Origin: Lota lota
Lineage: Eukaryota; Chordata; Actinopteri; Gadiformes; Lotidae
Reading direction: 5' to 3'
NCBI GenBank assembly: GCA_026745465.1
Contig: JACYXH010000235.1
Location: 475,001-539,000, forward strand
DNA: 64,000 bases
Below the pieces are notes generated by a model. It was not told where the DNA came from. It saw nothing but the letters and a program-made list of their open reading frames with translations, and searched no databases. Shown here in pieces: positions 26,308 to 38,824 of this stretch (the first letter of the stretch is position 1; every line of letters begins with the position of its first letter). The translations under genes were made by a program, and so were the position numbers.

Positions 26308-27166
26308 TTCCTCTCAAATGCAAAACAAACACAGGAACTTAGAAATATGGGCGTGGGCAACAGGTAACATGTGAATAGTTTCACCGTGAGACATCCAATC
26401 AAAAGTAGTTACACATATATAAATAGGTAGGCCACGGTACAATGTTCACAAGCGCAGATTAATATAGATATATCCTCGCTTTTTGCTATGCATGTTAATT
26501 ACTACATGTGCAGTTTTGTGCTAAAATGAGTCGGGTGCGTGTTAAAACGTGCTATCCCTGTTCTTTAAGGGCCCGGGTAGCCCAGATGTGCTAATGTCCT
26601 AATGACAATGTAAGTTAATGGAGAAAATAAAAACCAGCCATTTCAAGTCATGTGATTTTTCTATTTGTACCTTACATATAACTTGACATTTGTCAGAAAA
26701 TCCAAAAGATTGTTTAAAGGTTTATCTCTGTCCGATGGGACCGTATAATGAGTTTAATTAAAAGCATAACCGTAAAAAAAACTAACAACTTAGCAATATA
26801 AATGTTTTAAATGAATGTTAAATATAACTGTTAACATATAACACTACATGGTAAATGGGTATTAATTAAAGAGTAAAATCACATACCCACCAACTATTGC
26901 ATTGCGATAATGTTCAACTTTAACATGGTGCCATTCAAACGGTTAATAATGCAGTTACTTTATGTAACATTAGTTGATGTGCCTGTGGAATTTATCTTCG
27001 ATCCTCATATCAAAAAACTATATTCTGACCACCTGCAGCCGGGTCCAAGTACCCTAGTATCCCATTAAGGCAATACAATTAATAAATCAAAACATGTAAT
27101 GCGTGGCTGTTAACCCTAGGGCAGGGTGAGGGTGAATGTCCTGTATGTTCTTGTGAAATGATAAAG
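26308..27166. other. Spacer between the two TRIM genes
   Basis: AT-rich spacer of about 860 bases. It contains the presumed promoter and 5' UTR of the downstream TRIM gene (just above 26307 on the minus strand) and the 3' UTR of the upstream TRIM gene. No coding exon, RNA gene or clear interferon-response element was recognised by eye. Confidence 0.4.
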
Positions 27167-29925
27167 CTATTTTCTCCTTGGGTGCGAGCGTCGCTGTAGA
27201 TGTCTTTGTCTCGAGCCTGAGGAGAGCTTGGAACCTGAGAAGAAACAAGACAGGAGAGTGGTCAAAGGATATGGCTGCTATAATTGCATATTTTTCTTGA
27301 TTAAACAACAGATGAACCATTATTTTCTCTTCCTCTACCGATAAAGTTCATCTTATATTTGGCAAATAAGCAGGTATACTTTGTTGGTGTCAACTTCGAT
27401 TGTTATTTAAAACGACATTGAAACAAGTTAATACTTGTGAGCATCTAAGTTGTTCAGATTGACTCACGGGGATGTCGGTAATAAGAAGTAAACTGAAATA
27501 CACGCCCCTTTGCTGCCAGAGTGTGGAAAGACCCCAGTAAGCAGAACTTGCACCGTATTGTGAACAGAGGTCGTGTGTGATGTCCATGACAACGCTTGGT
27601 TTAAAGCATGACTTACCGAATGGTAAGGCGAAGCCACCGAACGTGGAGAGAACAGGTCCTGGAGAGAGGAAAGGGTTCAGTGGGCCCATAGGTGTCTGGT
27701 CTAGCCCAGGTGTAGTAGGAAGAGCCGCTGGAAAAACATAGACCGCAAACACGGTTTGTTTGGGGTCAGGATAAGCTCCTATCCTTATTTACATTACAGG
27801 GGGGTACAGGTGGGGGTTAGGGTTTTAATAATTAACATTCTTAGCCGCTATTTCAATGCTTAAACAAGGGCGAAATATATAAAAAAGCTCTACCTACTGA
27901 TAATTACACGTTGGTAATATAATAAACATGAATAGTCTTACAGTAACAATGTTTTGTCCTTTTCTAGCGATTCCTGATCCAGAAAGTTTCATTGAAACTT
28001 TGCACAGTGTACAAACCACCTATTTAGTTTAGACTCACTTCATTTATTTATTTATTTTAACGCAAGCATCTCAGCATTATTCTGTTCATTATCTTGCTTG
28101 CTGGAATAACAAAAACACTTAATGGACTCACTTGGGGTTGCATCCATATGGACACTTGTCTGGGCGTTGAGCTGCTCCTCTTCCAGGTCGAGAGCAGGAA
28201 TTGGAGAATCCACGATTGTAACTTCTCTTACTACAAGTGGAGACACACACATGCATTAGGCTGGAAATCCCAAACAAGCTGTAAACCTCTATTAGTTTGT
28301 TTGCTTATCATCATTTTATTGACCTCTCTCAAAGATGCTGCTGAAGCCGCCCTGGCACACTTCCTGCAGCAGAGATTTGAAGTCGTTGACAGCCACCATC
28401 ACCAAGCCAAAGTCCAGGTTGGTGTCAACAATGATTGAGGGTAGACCGCCGGCCACAGGGGGAGCAGGCAGGGACTGGCAGCTCTGAAACAAAACCAGGG
28501 TGAGTCCAGAGGTTTTGGCCGGAAAAAAGTTTGTTTAGTGTTTCTATAGATATGTCTCCCGCTTATACAGGTATGTGTAAGAGAGAGTGGGTGAGGGACT
28601 GTGTGTACAATCCTCTTATTGAATTGTATTTAAGCTCAACAAGGGCAATACACAATACTAAAAGGCTATTTCTGCAATTAATAATACAATAATAATAATA
28701 ATTGTGCGACCCTCACCCGTAGAAATTGGACATGATCCTCGATGTGCGAGAGCTTGTCCAGCTCGGCCTCTCTCCTCTTCAGCTCTTTGGTTTCCTTCTC
28801 CAGCTTCTCCAGCAGCTCCTCGGCCTGGCGAACAGCCGTCCTCTCCTGGACACCGATGAGCTCCCGTACCTCGAAGCGCTTCAGCTCGATGGATCGGATC
28901 AGCTCCGTGAAGACCTTGTCGCTCACCTCGATGGCTGCTCGAGTGGACCGCTGGGGAGAGTGGTGATGATGGGGGTGACAGCCAAATAGGACCATACTCT
29001 GAGAAATGAGCTCTTTCATGAAGTGTCACATATTGTCTGGTTCATCTTCTTTTGAACCAGCACCGAAAAAAATATATCAAGATGGGCATAATGGATTTGT
29101 ATGAATGTTTGTATTTGTTTGACGTCACTTACTGTGACAGACATGATGGCTTGTCTCAGCTCCTGGGCTTCCCTCTCCCGCTCTTGGATTTTATTTTGAG
29201 AGTGTCGCTTCACCTCACCAAGATGAGTCTGAATCAATCAACGTAAATACAGCAATCAGTATTGTTATCTTTGGCTTGACACAATCAACGGGTTCCGTTT
29301 CCATAAATACAATATAAACCATAGCTACCTTCTTCTCTTGGATTTCTGTCTCAGCTAGAACTGTATCGTGTCCTTTATGTTCATCTGTCAGACAAAGGTA
29401 ACATATACACTGATTGTCTGTTCGGCAGTAGACCTCTAGAAGCTTGTCGTGTTGGGGACATATGTTCTCCTGCAGTTTCTCCGAGGCTGCAACGAGTCTG
29501 TGCTTTTTGAAAGCTGCAGACTCGTAGTGAGGCTTCAAGTGTGGCTCGCAGTAGGAGGCCAGGCACACCAGACAGGATTTAACGGCTTTGTTTTTTCTTC
29601 CAGTGCAAACATCACACTCCACATCTTCGGGTCCGGCGAAAGTCTCTGTGGCGGGCGTCTGTGTCGTCTGGAATCGAGTGTTTTGGAATCTTTCCACGAC
29701 GTCCGCCAGCATGGTGTTTCTGCCAAGCAGCGGCCTCGGGTTGAAACACTGCCTACACTGGGGGCAGCCATAGACCCCGAGATATTCGTCCTGGTCCCAG
29801 TAATGCTTGATACAAGCCGAACAGTAACTGTGGCCACATGGAATAGTAACCGGATCCTTCAACACGTCTAGACATATCGAACAGTTAAATTGGTCTTTAT
29901 CGAGAACAACTCCAGCTTGGGCCAT
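27167..29925 (-). CDS. finTRIM-like RING E3 ligase without B30.2, 454 residues
   Basis: Paralogue of the neighbouring TRIM gene. Exons on minus: 29925-29329, 29228-29133, 28950-28717, 28483-28324, 28230-28132, 27727-27617 and 27234-27167 (TAG); total 1365 bases with all phases consistent. Domains: RING (CSICLDVLKDPVTIPCGHSYC...CPQCRQ), B-box1-like CDVCTGRKNKAVKSCLVCL, B-box2 (CPQHDKLLEVYC...CLTDEHKGHD) and a coiled coil (KETKELKRREAELDKL). Exons 3 and 4 are exactly as long (234 and 160 bases) as in the neighbour. In place of PRY-SPRY the three last exons encode an acidic linker, a Pro/Gly/Phe-rich stretch (FLSPGPVLSTFGGFALPFG) and a basic end rich in Arg, Ser and His. The start at 29925 (AAAATGG) is preferred; an in-frame ATG at 30000 would add 25 residues. 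The donor after 28324 (GTCAAT) is weak, so splicing there is less certain. Confidence 0.85.
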
Positions 29926-31352
29926 TTTGGAAACGCAGACGTTGAAGCTATTAAAGCCCCTGACAGCCGGAGCTTGTTTACAGGAAGTGAACGTGGTCAA
30001 CGCGGGGCGTGGTTAGAAAACCAGTGAAAATATCAATCGACAAAACCTTTACCTTGGCAGAGTTCAAACAAATACGAGTGTCGGCACTGTTTTGTTTATG
30101 ATCCTTTCCAGCTTTCTCCTTGTTTACCAAGCTAGTCATGTGACCAAATGCTCACACATAGCCCTGTCCACTAGGTGGCGACATTAATCCATGTACAAAG
30201 GCCTATAAATAAAGAAAACAGGTTTTCACTTTTTATTCTTGCCACTCAAAATAAAAACCCTAAAATGCACACGAAATGCCACACCTATTAACACCTGATG
30301 CCCAATGATCACAAACACCTGGTAAAGCATTTAAAAGGCATTTTAATAATGAGCATACACCGTATAATCCTATACTTAGATCTCTGAATAATTTATCAAT
30401 AAATAACAACGAAAAATACAGTTCTTTCCACATTCCCTCCCCCATAATTTAAACAAGCTGCACTCAGTAAACTCATAAATATGAATACATAAGATAAACA
30501 TACATATTTTGGGATAAAAATACAGATGAATTCTTTCATAAGGAATGATACATTACTTTGGTCACAAAATAAAACTACAGGCTCCAGATTGTATACATTT
30601 GTCATTTGATTAATGTAAAATATGAATTAATATTACATCTTAGCATGTACCAGTTGTATGCATTGACAGCTCCAGCTGATTGATAGTCGAGCCCCTTCAC
30701 ACAAACTGCACTTCAATGCCCTTTCGTGGCTTCATCTCAAACGTAATCTATTAAACAATCCCTCAAGACAATTCACACAAAGTGCAGTCAGTCTATTCAC
30801 TGTGGGATAACCTGTGCAAACTAGAAGGAACGTGTCTATATAAACCTATTAGGTCATTCAAGCATCAGATCACGTCCCAATATTTTCTATTATGAATGAT
30901 TATCGTAAAACTGTAAATCTTCCGCTACTCGTGGGCAACAGGCACAAATAAATCATTCCCTTTGTTTGAAAACATGCATTGATGTCATTGATATCTAGGG
31001 TTCCACATGCGTATCTAAAGCCATGATGATACAAAATGCTAAACGTCACCCGTTTCTGCAATCACTTGCATTTTTTGACTTTTGGTTCAATAAGGAAGAC
31101 CTCACTTTTGGCCTTCTTCAATACTAATGACATTTAGTAATATGGAATAACTAAAAATGAAAAGGATCATACATCATTGGGCAAAAAATAAATAAACAAT
31201 TAACTAACTAAATATACATATATATATATTTTGTTGCAGTGCAACATAACTACATACTTTCCTAGAATGAGACTGTTTCGTTGCATGTGCGTATTCACTT
31301 AGGTGTGCAAACAATATGCTCGGAATGAGGTATCCTGTCCTCGGGAGGAGAC
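29926..31352 (-). other. Spacer between TRIM promoter and them6-like 3' end
   Basis: The first few hundred bases above 29925 on the minus strand should hold the TRIM promoter. The rest (to 31352), AT-rich with several TTTATT (AATAAA on minus), is probably the long 3' UTR of the them6-like gene that ends at 31353. No coding exon is supported. Confidence 0.4.
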
Positions 31353-31460
31353 TCACTCGTCCTTTTTCTCCAGTCCGCTCTCTGCTCTGAGAGCCTGGCT
31401 GCTGGCTGAGATGTAGTTTATCCAGTGTTGGAGGTCCTCAGGAAACTCTGGACATGTGAT

Positions 31461-31547
<87 letters not shown>

Positions 31548-32107
31548 AAACAAACCAAAACCATGGACAGGCCACAGGATGAATCTCAGGTTCTCACTAC
31601 ACCTACCTTTCTTTTGCACACAAACTCTATGATTTTCTCAGGGCTGCAGCGCACCACGTTCTGCCTGCACAGCATGACTGCTGAGATGAAGCCATCCTGC
31701 TTAGACACAAAGCGCTGTTCCAAATAAAAGGCCTTCTCATCCCAGCCGATCACTTTGGTCCGAATCTCAAAGGGCTCGCGGAATGCCAACGAGCGCCGAT
31801 AACGGATAGTGGAGGCCCCCACCACCATCCTGGCCCCCAGCCTGTGTGAGGCCATGAACAGCCCGTTTCGCATGTAATGGTGGAACCTGGCAAAGTCACA
31901 CTCCCTGAGGTAGCGGGAGTTATTCATGTGGCCCATGTAGTCCAGGTCGTGGGGCAGGACCATACCATCAACACTTTGCTCGGCCATAATGTCCCATATT
32001 CGGGGTTGAAACCATGCCTGGAAAAAAACTTGGGCCCCTCGCAGGAAGTACCAAACATCTACTGTGCAGAAGAGCAGCAGGAGAGCAGCCACCACCAGCA
32101 GGAACAT
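31353..32107 (-). CDS. them6: THEM6-like thioesterase-superfamily protein, copy 1, 202 residues
   Basis: Member of the 4-hydroxybenzoyl-CoA thioesterase-like hotdog fold; human THEM6 is an ER-associated protein linked to lipid homeostasis. Exons on minus: 32107-31607 (167 codons) and 31460-31353 (36 codons with TGA). It has an N-terminal hydrophobic anchor ([20 protein letters not shown]), then [20 protein letters not shown] with the conserved HMNN block, then [21 protein letters not shown] and [13 protein letters not shown]. The C-terminal exon has the family end [17 protein letters not shown]. An acceptor (CTTGCAG) sits four bases before the ATG, so a non-coding first exon precedes it; an in-frame upstream ATG at 32134 lies in that intron and was not used. 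The intron between the two coding exons is only 146 bases, of which 82 are GT repeat running straight into GCAG. The divergence to copy 2 indicates an old duplication. Confidence 0.93.
31464..31545 (-). repeat. (CA/GT)n microsatellite forming a splice acceptor
   Basis: About 82 bases of CA on the plus strand, GU in the them6-like transcript. On the minus strand the tract is followed at once by GCAG and the exon at 31460, so the acceptor has no pyrimidine tract. Confidence 0.97.
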
Positions 32108-33597
32108 GTCTCTGCAAGGAAGCAAGCAAGCCAATGAGTATTAGCAATAAACACCAATAGCATAGAACATTATGCCCAGCAGGCATTGTAGCAGCATCCT
32201 TATGAGTGTTATATGCCGAAGTGTGTTTATATTTTAAAGTTTCGACTGGGATTTATTTGGAAATTGTTCTGCTCAGAACACTACAGTATTATTAAATACT
32301 ACAGTGAAATGCAGCTTTGACCTCACCAATAACAACGTAGAAGACTAAAGAGACAAAAAGAGTAAAGACCTTTGTCTAATTTATGTGAGAATAATAGAAG
32401 ACCCAATAAACCGATAGTTTCGTGCCATCACCAATTTCAACCTTGAGGACATGGATGAGCTGTGTGTTGCAACAGGATCCTGCTGTAGCAGCCCAATCTG
32501 CTAGCCGAGCTAGCTACTGTTAGCTGGTGGCGTAGTAGCCTCTCATACTTCGAACGAGCAAGCGGTTACGCCGCTTCCTTCGTTGTTCACTTCAGCTATA
32601 AATAATACGAATGTAGATTTAATAATCGAACTATTTCACTTACTATGTCTTCGGAAAAAAGTGCTACCATGGGATGCGCTGTCAAATTGAAGAAGCCGGT
32701 AGATGGAGGAAGCTTCCTACTTCCGGGAAAGGCGGGCTTATTGGCCGGAACGTCAGCCTGACCAACCTTCATGGGTTAGAGAAACGAAGCGCTTACATGT
32801 TTGAGGATCTAGTGGGTTTAAACAATAACGCTTTATACTGTAGACTTGGTTCATTTATATTTGATATAGGTTATATCGTTCTTCTTGTTAATAATGTATT
32901 AGGACAACTGCATTGACCTATTTCATTGAACAGTAAATATATGCAACTCATCCATATCGCCAAGACATAGGATACATCTACCACTGTTGAGTATAGTTTT
33001 ACATACAAATTCTGACAATATCATAAATATATTATATATACACATTTGTTTCATACTTGGCCCTATTGTGTTAATGTTACTGTTGAAATAACAACTGGTT
33101 TAAAGTGGGAGCGAAGCATTCGTTGTGCTGAGATGTGACCTATTCAGTCTCACCTAGACCCTGTTTAGTCTCCATCCCATCATTGAGGTCATCCTGTCCG
33201 CAGTAATCCAATGTTTCAAAGTACTTTCTTCCTACCCGTCGGCTTCCCTCAGCTCATCACTCACCACCACTCAAGTTCCACCTCTATCAGAAGACAAGGA
33301 GTTATTCATTCAATTATAATTGTATCAATTTTGTAGTCTTGTTGTCGATAAATGTCTTTTCATGGATATTTGATCTTATGAATGCGGCAGTAAAAGAAGC
33401 GTGTGTTGATTCCAAGAAAAAAGCTTTTAATCAAAAGATAAGGCACAAATGGGTTCACATAGTAGTGTCACACAGAAGCCCCACGGCTGACAACATCAAA
33501 CCGTAGCGATCTCCTTTTCATGCAAGAACGTTGGCTCACAAAATAGAAGGCGTATAAAAAGTAATTAGTCTTCTTTTTCAAGTGTTCATGGCCCGCT
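32108..33597. other. Spacer between the two them6-like genes
   Basis: Contains the presumed promoter and non-coding first exon of copy 1 (about 32150-32750; moderately GC-rich near 32490-32760) and the 3' UTR of copy 2. The reading frame at 32674-32916 has no recognisable motif and is not called. Confidence 0.4.
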
Positions 33598-34303
33598 TCA
33601 CTTGTTTTTCTCCTCCAGCCCACCTTCTGCTCTAAGGGCCTGGCTGCTGGCTGAGATGAACTTAACCCAATGTTGAAGGTCGTCCGGAAACCCAGGGCGC
33701 TCGACCTGCAATGAAAACGCCATCAGGGTTACAAGTGGCATGTAGAAAAGAAGTTATCAGATATCAGTCGCCCAAAAAAAGAAGCTGCACGTGACATACC
33801 TTCCTCTTACACAGATGCTGCAGGATCTTGTCGGGACTGCCACGCACGACGTTCTGCCTGCAGTACATCACAGCGCACACCAGCCCGTCCTTTGTGGAAA
33901 CAAATCTCTGCTCTAGGAAAAATGACTTTTCATCCCATGTGACGATGCGGCTCCGCAGCTCGAAGCCCTCTCCGATGCAGAGAGCTCTCCGGTAGCGGAT
34001 GGTGGTAGCCCCCACCACCATGCTAGCACCGAGGGCTCGCACTGCCTTCAACACGCCGTTGCGCATGTAGAGCGAGAAGCGGGCAAAGTCACACTCACGG
34101 AGGTAGCGGGCGTTGTTCATGTGGCACATGTCTATGTCCCGGGGGAGGACGCGCCCCCCCAGCACCTGCTCGGCGGTCACATCCCACACCGGGGTCTGGA
34201 ACCAGGCCCGGATGAGGACGGCCGCTGCCCGCAGGAAGTACCACACGTCCAGACAGGAGAAGAGAGTGACCAAGGCCACCAGGACCCACAGCAGCCACCA
34301 CAT
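33598..34303 (-). CDS. them6: THEM6-like thioesterase-superfamily protein, copy 2, 203 residues
   Basis: Tandem paralogue of the gene at 31353-32107. Exons on minus: 34303-33800 (168 codons) and 33705-33598 (36 codons with TGA). The same architecture is visible: an N-terminal hydrophobic anchor ([15 protein letters not shown]), [48 protein letters not shown] and a C-terminal [19 protein letters not shown]. The second coding exon is exactly as long (108 bases) as in copy 1. An acceptor (CCCCCAG) lies four bases before the ATG, as in copy 1, so the first exon is non-coding. The nucleotide sequence is more GC-rich than copy 1. Both copies keep the HMNN block and look functional. Which one is the orthologue of the single mammalian gene cannot be decided here. 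Confidence 0.92.
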
Positions 34304-34404
34304 CGTTCTGGGGGACGCAGGAGACCAGATGGCACATTGGACAGTTGGGGAAGAGTGAACAGGAAGGACCCAAGAAGGCGTCACTTTTCTGGAATAGTGG
34401 CCAT

Positions 34405-34442
34405 GAGGGTTAGGGTCAAAGATTAGGGTTAGGGTTAGGGTC
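34405..34442. repeat. Short interstitial telomere-like repeat
   Basis: GGGTTAGGGTCAAAGATTAG followed by three more TTAGGG-type units, about 100 bases upstream of the copy 2 start codon. It is too short to be a chromosome end. Confidence 0.7.
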
Positions 34443-34620
34443 AAAGCTGGGAGAATTGGTTCAACATGACAACCAAAGGCAATTAAAAAGAACTAAAAAC
34501 AATCTTACCAAATGCTGTCAAAGCATGACATACGAAAATCTAGGCGATTGTAAATAGAAGTAAATTGAAAGTGATTATCTTATCGAGCACCTTATCAAAC
34601 AGTTAAGTCACTTTACTCTC

Positions 34621-34738
34621 CGGAGGTGTCATTATAACCAAACGGACCAGTTGGTCAGCACTATAGCCTACCCCTGCTGCGGAGGTGTCATTATAACCAA
34701 ACGGACCAGTTGGTCAGCACTATAGCCTACCCCTGCTG
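34621..34738. repeat. 59-bp perfect tandem duplication
   Basis: Two identical 59-bp copies starting CGGAGGTGTCATTATAACCA, at 34621 and 34680. They lie upstream of the them6-like copy 2. No coding content. Confidence 0.95.
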
Positions 34739-35456
34739 CGGACACGAACTTCAATCATTGTTCTTCATTCATCTCACCTTAATCTCTGACCTGGCTGGTA
34801 CACCACAATGCTAACATCATCCCTGGATGCCCTGGCCATCTGCAGTGAACGGCTACCCACTAACTCACTAGCCACTACTTGGCTGAAATAGCACCATTAA
34901 CTAATGGCTATCATTCAAGACTTTTTTCTTATGGCAGATCAACAGACAAGGATAGTCATCATTTATTTTTAATCCATTATCAATCTGCTATTGTCCAATA
35001 CATTTAATCGTACATAACCGTAGTTTCTGCTTTTTTTTTGCCAACATTAACTTACCAACATTATGAAATCCCACACCTATTGTACTCCTAACAGTACCTG
35101 GAAGGAGAGACCCCTCTGTGTGCCTTTAGAGGGCTTAGGGACGGGGGTGTCGTACAATGTCAGCCTGCGAAGCCATTTCAGACTATAACGGTGATTAAGG
35201 AGTCCACAATTGAAATGTACGCCTACTTGACATTATTGACCATACCACGGTAACATTAATGGTGTGCACATATGAATGCGCCTGTCCAGTGTTTACGCTT
35301 AATTTACTAGATTGGAACCATGATTATCAGAGAAAACAGATAAAACAAACTGGCGCATCTTTGTCATTTTTCCACCAAAACGATCCCAACATTTGTTTGC
35401 TGGTGTTCCATCCTATATATGCAGAAGACCCACGCAGTCTGGGCTGGGGTACGAGC

Positions 35457-35487
<31 letters not shown>

Positions 35488-36560
35488 CCCCATAATTGAC
35501 TCTTGCTCGCTGCTCTTCAAATAATAAAGAAAAGATTGCTATTTTTATAGCTCTAATCTTGGAGCGTGGGCTGTTCACTTCCCCGGTGTATTTATTACAC
35601 GACTACCGTGGCTCAAACAGTCTTGTTTTAGTTGGATGGCTGTTGCCACTCTCTGTAAACTATGCAACAGGTTTTGCTGGTAATTCAGGTACTGGCCTTG
35701 AACAAATCTGCATCATCGAAACACGGTGAAACATCCTACACTTTTGCTGTGAAACTAAATTATTCAGATTGATTTCCATAGGCTCGGTTACCAAATAGTT
35801 AATAACCTGTTGGACTAATAGCCTACACATACAATTATGTATTCTATAACCGTCCAGCATGTACCACAATTTGTTTTCTTACCAGTTTACAGGGGGACGG
35901 AATTGAATAGGTTACAAAGTAGAAAAAAGAGTGTCCTATAGTAGTGCCATACTACTTACGTCGTATTCTAAGTCTTAACTCCGTGTCTTCCTATGTTTAC
36001 ACATTACCAAGTTTCCGCAGTGACTGGCCGTCTGTCTCAGTCCGTGGTCTTCTTGCACGGAAGAACTCCGGTGCGTAAAAACCTCAATGCAAGCTTTTCA
36101 TTGGCCAACGAGTTCAGCGTCATGCGTAAGCGAAATAATGGCATAACCTTGGTTATGCCATTGGTTGATACAAAAATAATAACCTTGGTTGATATGTAGC
36201 AGTGACGTGGTACATCATTATTTGTATATGATTTGTGTAGAATTTAATTTAGAACACGAAGCAATACGACATCGTTTTTGTCGTTTATCTGCATATATTT
36301 TTTTAATTTGTTTGTCTTCATAAATGTACGCGTTTCAAAGGCTGCAAACGTTACATAACTTGTGTTACATACACAAATCAGCATTTGCATGCAGACTATT
36401 GTTAATATCATTATGAAGTGACAACTGCAGAGCTCTTCAGGTGGACCTCCGACAGAATGCGCGTCTCTGACGAGCTCGGCGAGTGGCAGTTTGTTGAATG
36501 TCCAAGGTAAGACATGTAGCAGCAACCATGTGGTAGAACATTTATCACGTTACGGACTGC
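34739..36560. other. Intergenic DNA with a short (TTG)n tract
   Basis: AT-rich spacer with no supported gene. It contains a pure TTG microsatellite at about 35457-35487. The open frames here read through simple sequence and lack motifs or splice context. Confidence 0.4.
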
Positions 36561-38824
36561 GTGATGTATGAGCCAAGTAAAAAAAGGTAAAGGCGCAATG
36601 GTGAATTCAATAATTACTGCCCCGCCCCCCTCTCTTGTTGCAGGTATGCTAATCAGTCAAATCACCTGTAGTATGTCCCAATTGTATGCATACTGTGTGC
36701 AACAGTACGTACTTTGTAAGAGTAGCTGCAGTACCTACTACAAGGAAAAAGTATGCGATTTGGAACGCAGCCTGGGAGAAGACAATCACTATTATTCAGC
36801 ACACCTGATGCATGATTGCCAATTGGGAACACCTGCCGGCCATGAGGCCACAAGAGAGCTAGAGAGAGCCAGTTACAAAGGCAGACAGAACCTCTTCAGT
36901 CGAGGAAGGATTGTGGCATATTCCCATAGTACGGTAAGCGGCCAGTGGCCCTGAAGAGAAACCCCTTAATAATGGTAGAGACGCTAGGAGAGCGCGACTT
37001 GCTGTGTGTGCGCTCCTTACCGTGTCTCACCTGTTTCCTTTGTCATCAACCCAGCCTCTGGTTTACCCCTGAAGCCCTCTCAGGAAACGTACCCCGGTGT
37101 GGAAAGACTTTATGTTGACTTTCACCCTCCCCCTAACCCTCACCATTTTGAATGAACCCTCTTTCACTAATAACCTGTCTGTTTTCCGTTTTTTGCAACC
37201 AAGTCGACCGCGTCTCAAACAACACCACACACCCTTGATGACTCTCATCCCACAAACAATTCCCTGGCCTCTGATCCAGAGCCACCTCACTCACATCATC
37301 AAAGCTGAGTACAACACAGCCAACAGTAACTTAGTCACCTTTCTTGTTGTTTGTTGTAGTGTTTTATGTGTTGGCTATAGTTTAAAAGCCACCATATTTC
37401 TTATAAGAAGTGTGTTAATGCAGTGTTATAGGTCAACATTCATTCACATATATTTAGCTATTACTCGGGGTGGTTTAAAGTCCTTTAGGGACTCCAACAG
37501 TATGCAAGTGGCGCTGAAACACATGAGGACGTAGGCCTCCCTCATGTGTTTCTAGCTCCGCTTGTGTCTGTAAAGCCCGGATAATGGAGGACATACGTGA
37601 ATGAATGTGGCCAAACACGCATCCATTGTATTTGGTTGAGTTTTACACACAAGCCAAACAGTAAAAAATGGTTTTATTTCACAGGAGCGGAACCACAGCG
37701 GCCCCAGACAGATATCCGACAGCACCTCCAGGAGATTGGCACTCCTGACGTCTCATCCCACAAACGGTTCCCTGGCCTCTGATCCAGAGAGGCTTCACTA
37801 ACGTCAAAGCAGAGTACAACACAACCACCAGTAAGTTAGAGTCACCTTTCTGGTCATTTGATTTAGTATTTTATGTGTACGCTTTAGTTTAAAACCTGAC
37901 CTATTTATTGTAAGTGTTAATGCAGTTTTATAGGTATACATTTATTCAGATATATCACAGTACTCAAGACGTTTCCATGGATTAGCAAAGTAATGTACAG
38001 TATTTCATATTCATGTTTTAGGCAAGAGTGGTGTTGTACAGAGCTGTCCGATCCAGGACTGGCGCTAGGAGCTGCAGGTGGAGGGAATGCCAGGAGCGCT
38101 ACATTCCAAGAGATGCAGAAGGGTGAGACAATGAACCACACGTCTCTAATTTCTTAATACTAATGTAATTCCATCTTCAATCAAGACTACACTGTGTGGA
38201 AGAAGGTCCATGTAAAATAAACTATAGCCATCTGAGTGAGCTATAAGCATTACTGGAGTAAAATACATATTTGCATCATGACGGAGAGAACAAATGTTCA
38301 GTGTGCAAATAAAACACGTTTGAACTTTTAGAAGGACTGAGGCGATGCAACTGGAGGTCCTTGCAGTGGTCAGCCTGAGGTCCTTGTGGTGGTCAGCTGG
38401 AGGTCCTTGTGGTGGCCAGCTGGGGGTCCTTGTGGTGGTCAGCTGGAGGTCCTTGCTGTCAGCTATCTGATAAGTATTTCTTTATTATGGCTATAGTTTA
38501 AAACCACCATATTTCTTATAAGAAGTGTGTTAATGCAGTGTTATAGGTCGACATTCATTCACGTATTTAGCTATTACTCGGGTTGGTTTAAAGTCCTTTA
38601 GGGACGCCAACAGTATGCAAGTGGCGCTGAAACACATGAGGACGTAGTACTCCCTCATGTGTTTCTAGCTCCGCTTGTGTCTGTAAAGCCCGGATAATGG
38701 AGGATATACGTGAATGTATGTGGCCAAACACGCATCCTTTGTATTTGGTTGAGTTTTACACATAATAAAACAGTAAAAACTGTTTTATTTCACAGGAGCG
38801 GAAAGAAATGAAAAAAAATTGATG
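36561..38824. repeat. Block of local direct repeats with exon-like scraps
   Basis: A roughly 310-bp segment occurs twice, at 37373-37692 and 38489-38803, about 93% alike, each ending TTTATTTCACAGGAGCGGAA. A second pair, around 37225-37440 and 37740-37940, shares TCATCCCACAAAC, TCCCTGGCCTCTGATCCAGA and GAGTACAACACA, then TTAGTCACC-like sequence. Several acceptor-like and donor-like junctions are present, but no continuous reading frame joins them, so this may be a decayed duplicated gene or a repeat family. A four-copy 23-bp tandem repeat (AGGTCCTTGTGGTGGTCAGC plus TGG) lies at about 38351-38460. The 36.66-36.78 kb part (AGTATGTCCCAATTGTATGC, and later AAGTATGCGATTTGGAACGC) looks like a dispersed fish DNA transposon end. 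Confidence 0.55.

Noticed and set aside
32674..32916. An 80-codon plus-strand frame between the them6-like genes
   Set aside because: No recognisable motif, and it overlaps the likely promoter or first exon of the minus-strand them6-like gene.
36568..36954. A 128-codon plus-strand gene
   Set aside because: The start lies in low-complexity sequence and the middle matches the look of a dispersed fish DNA transposon end. No domain or splice context supports it.
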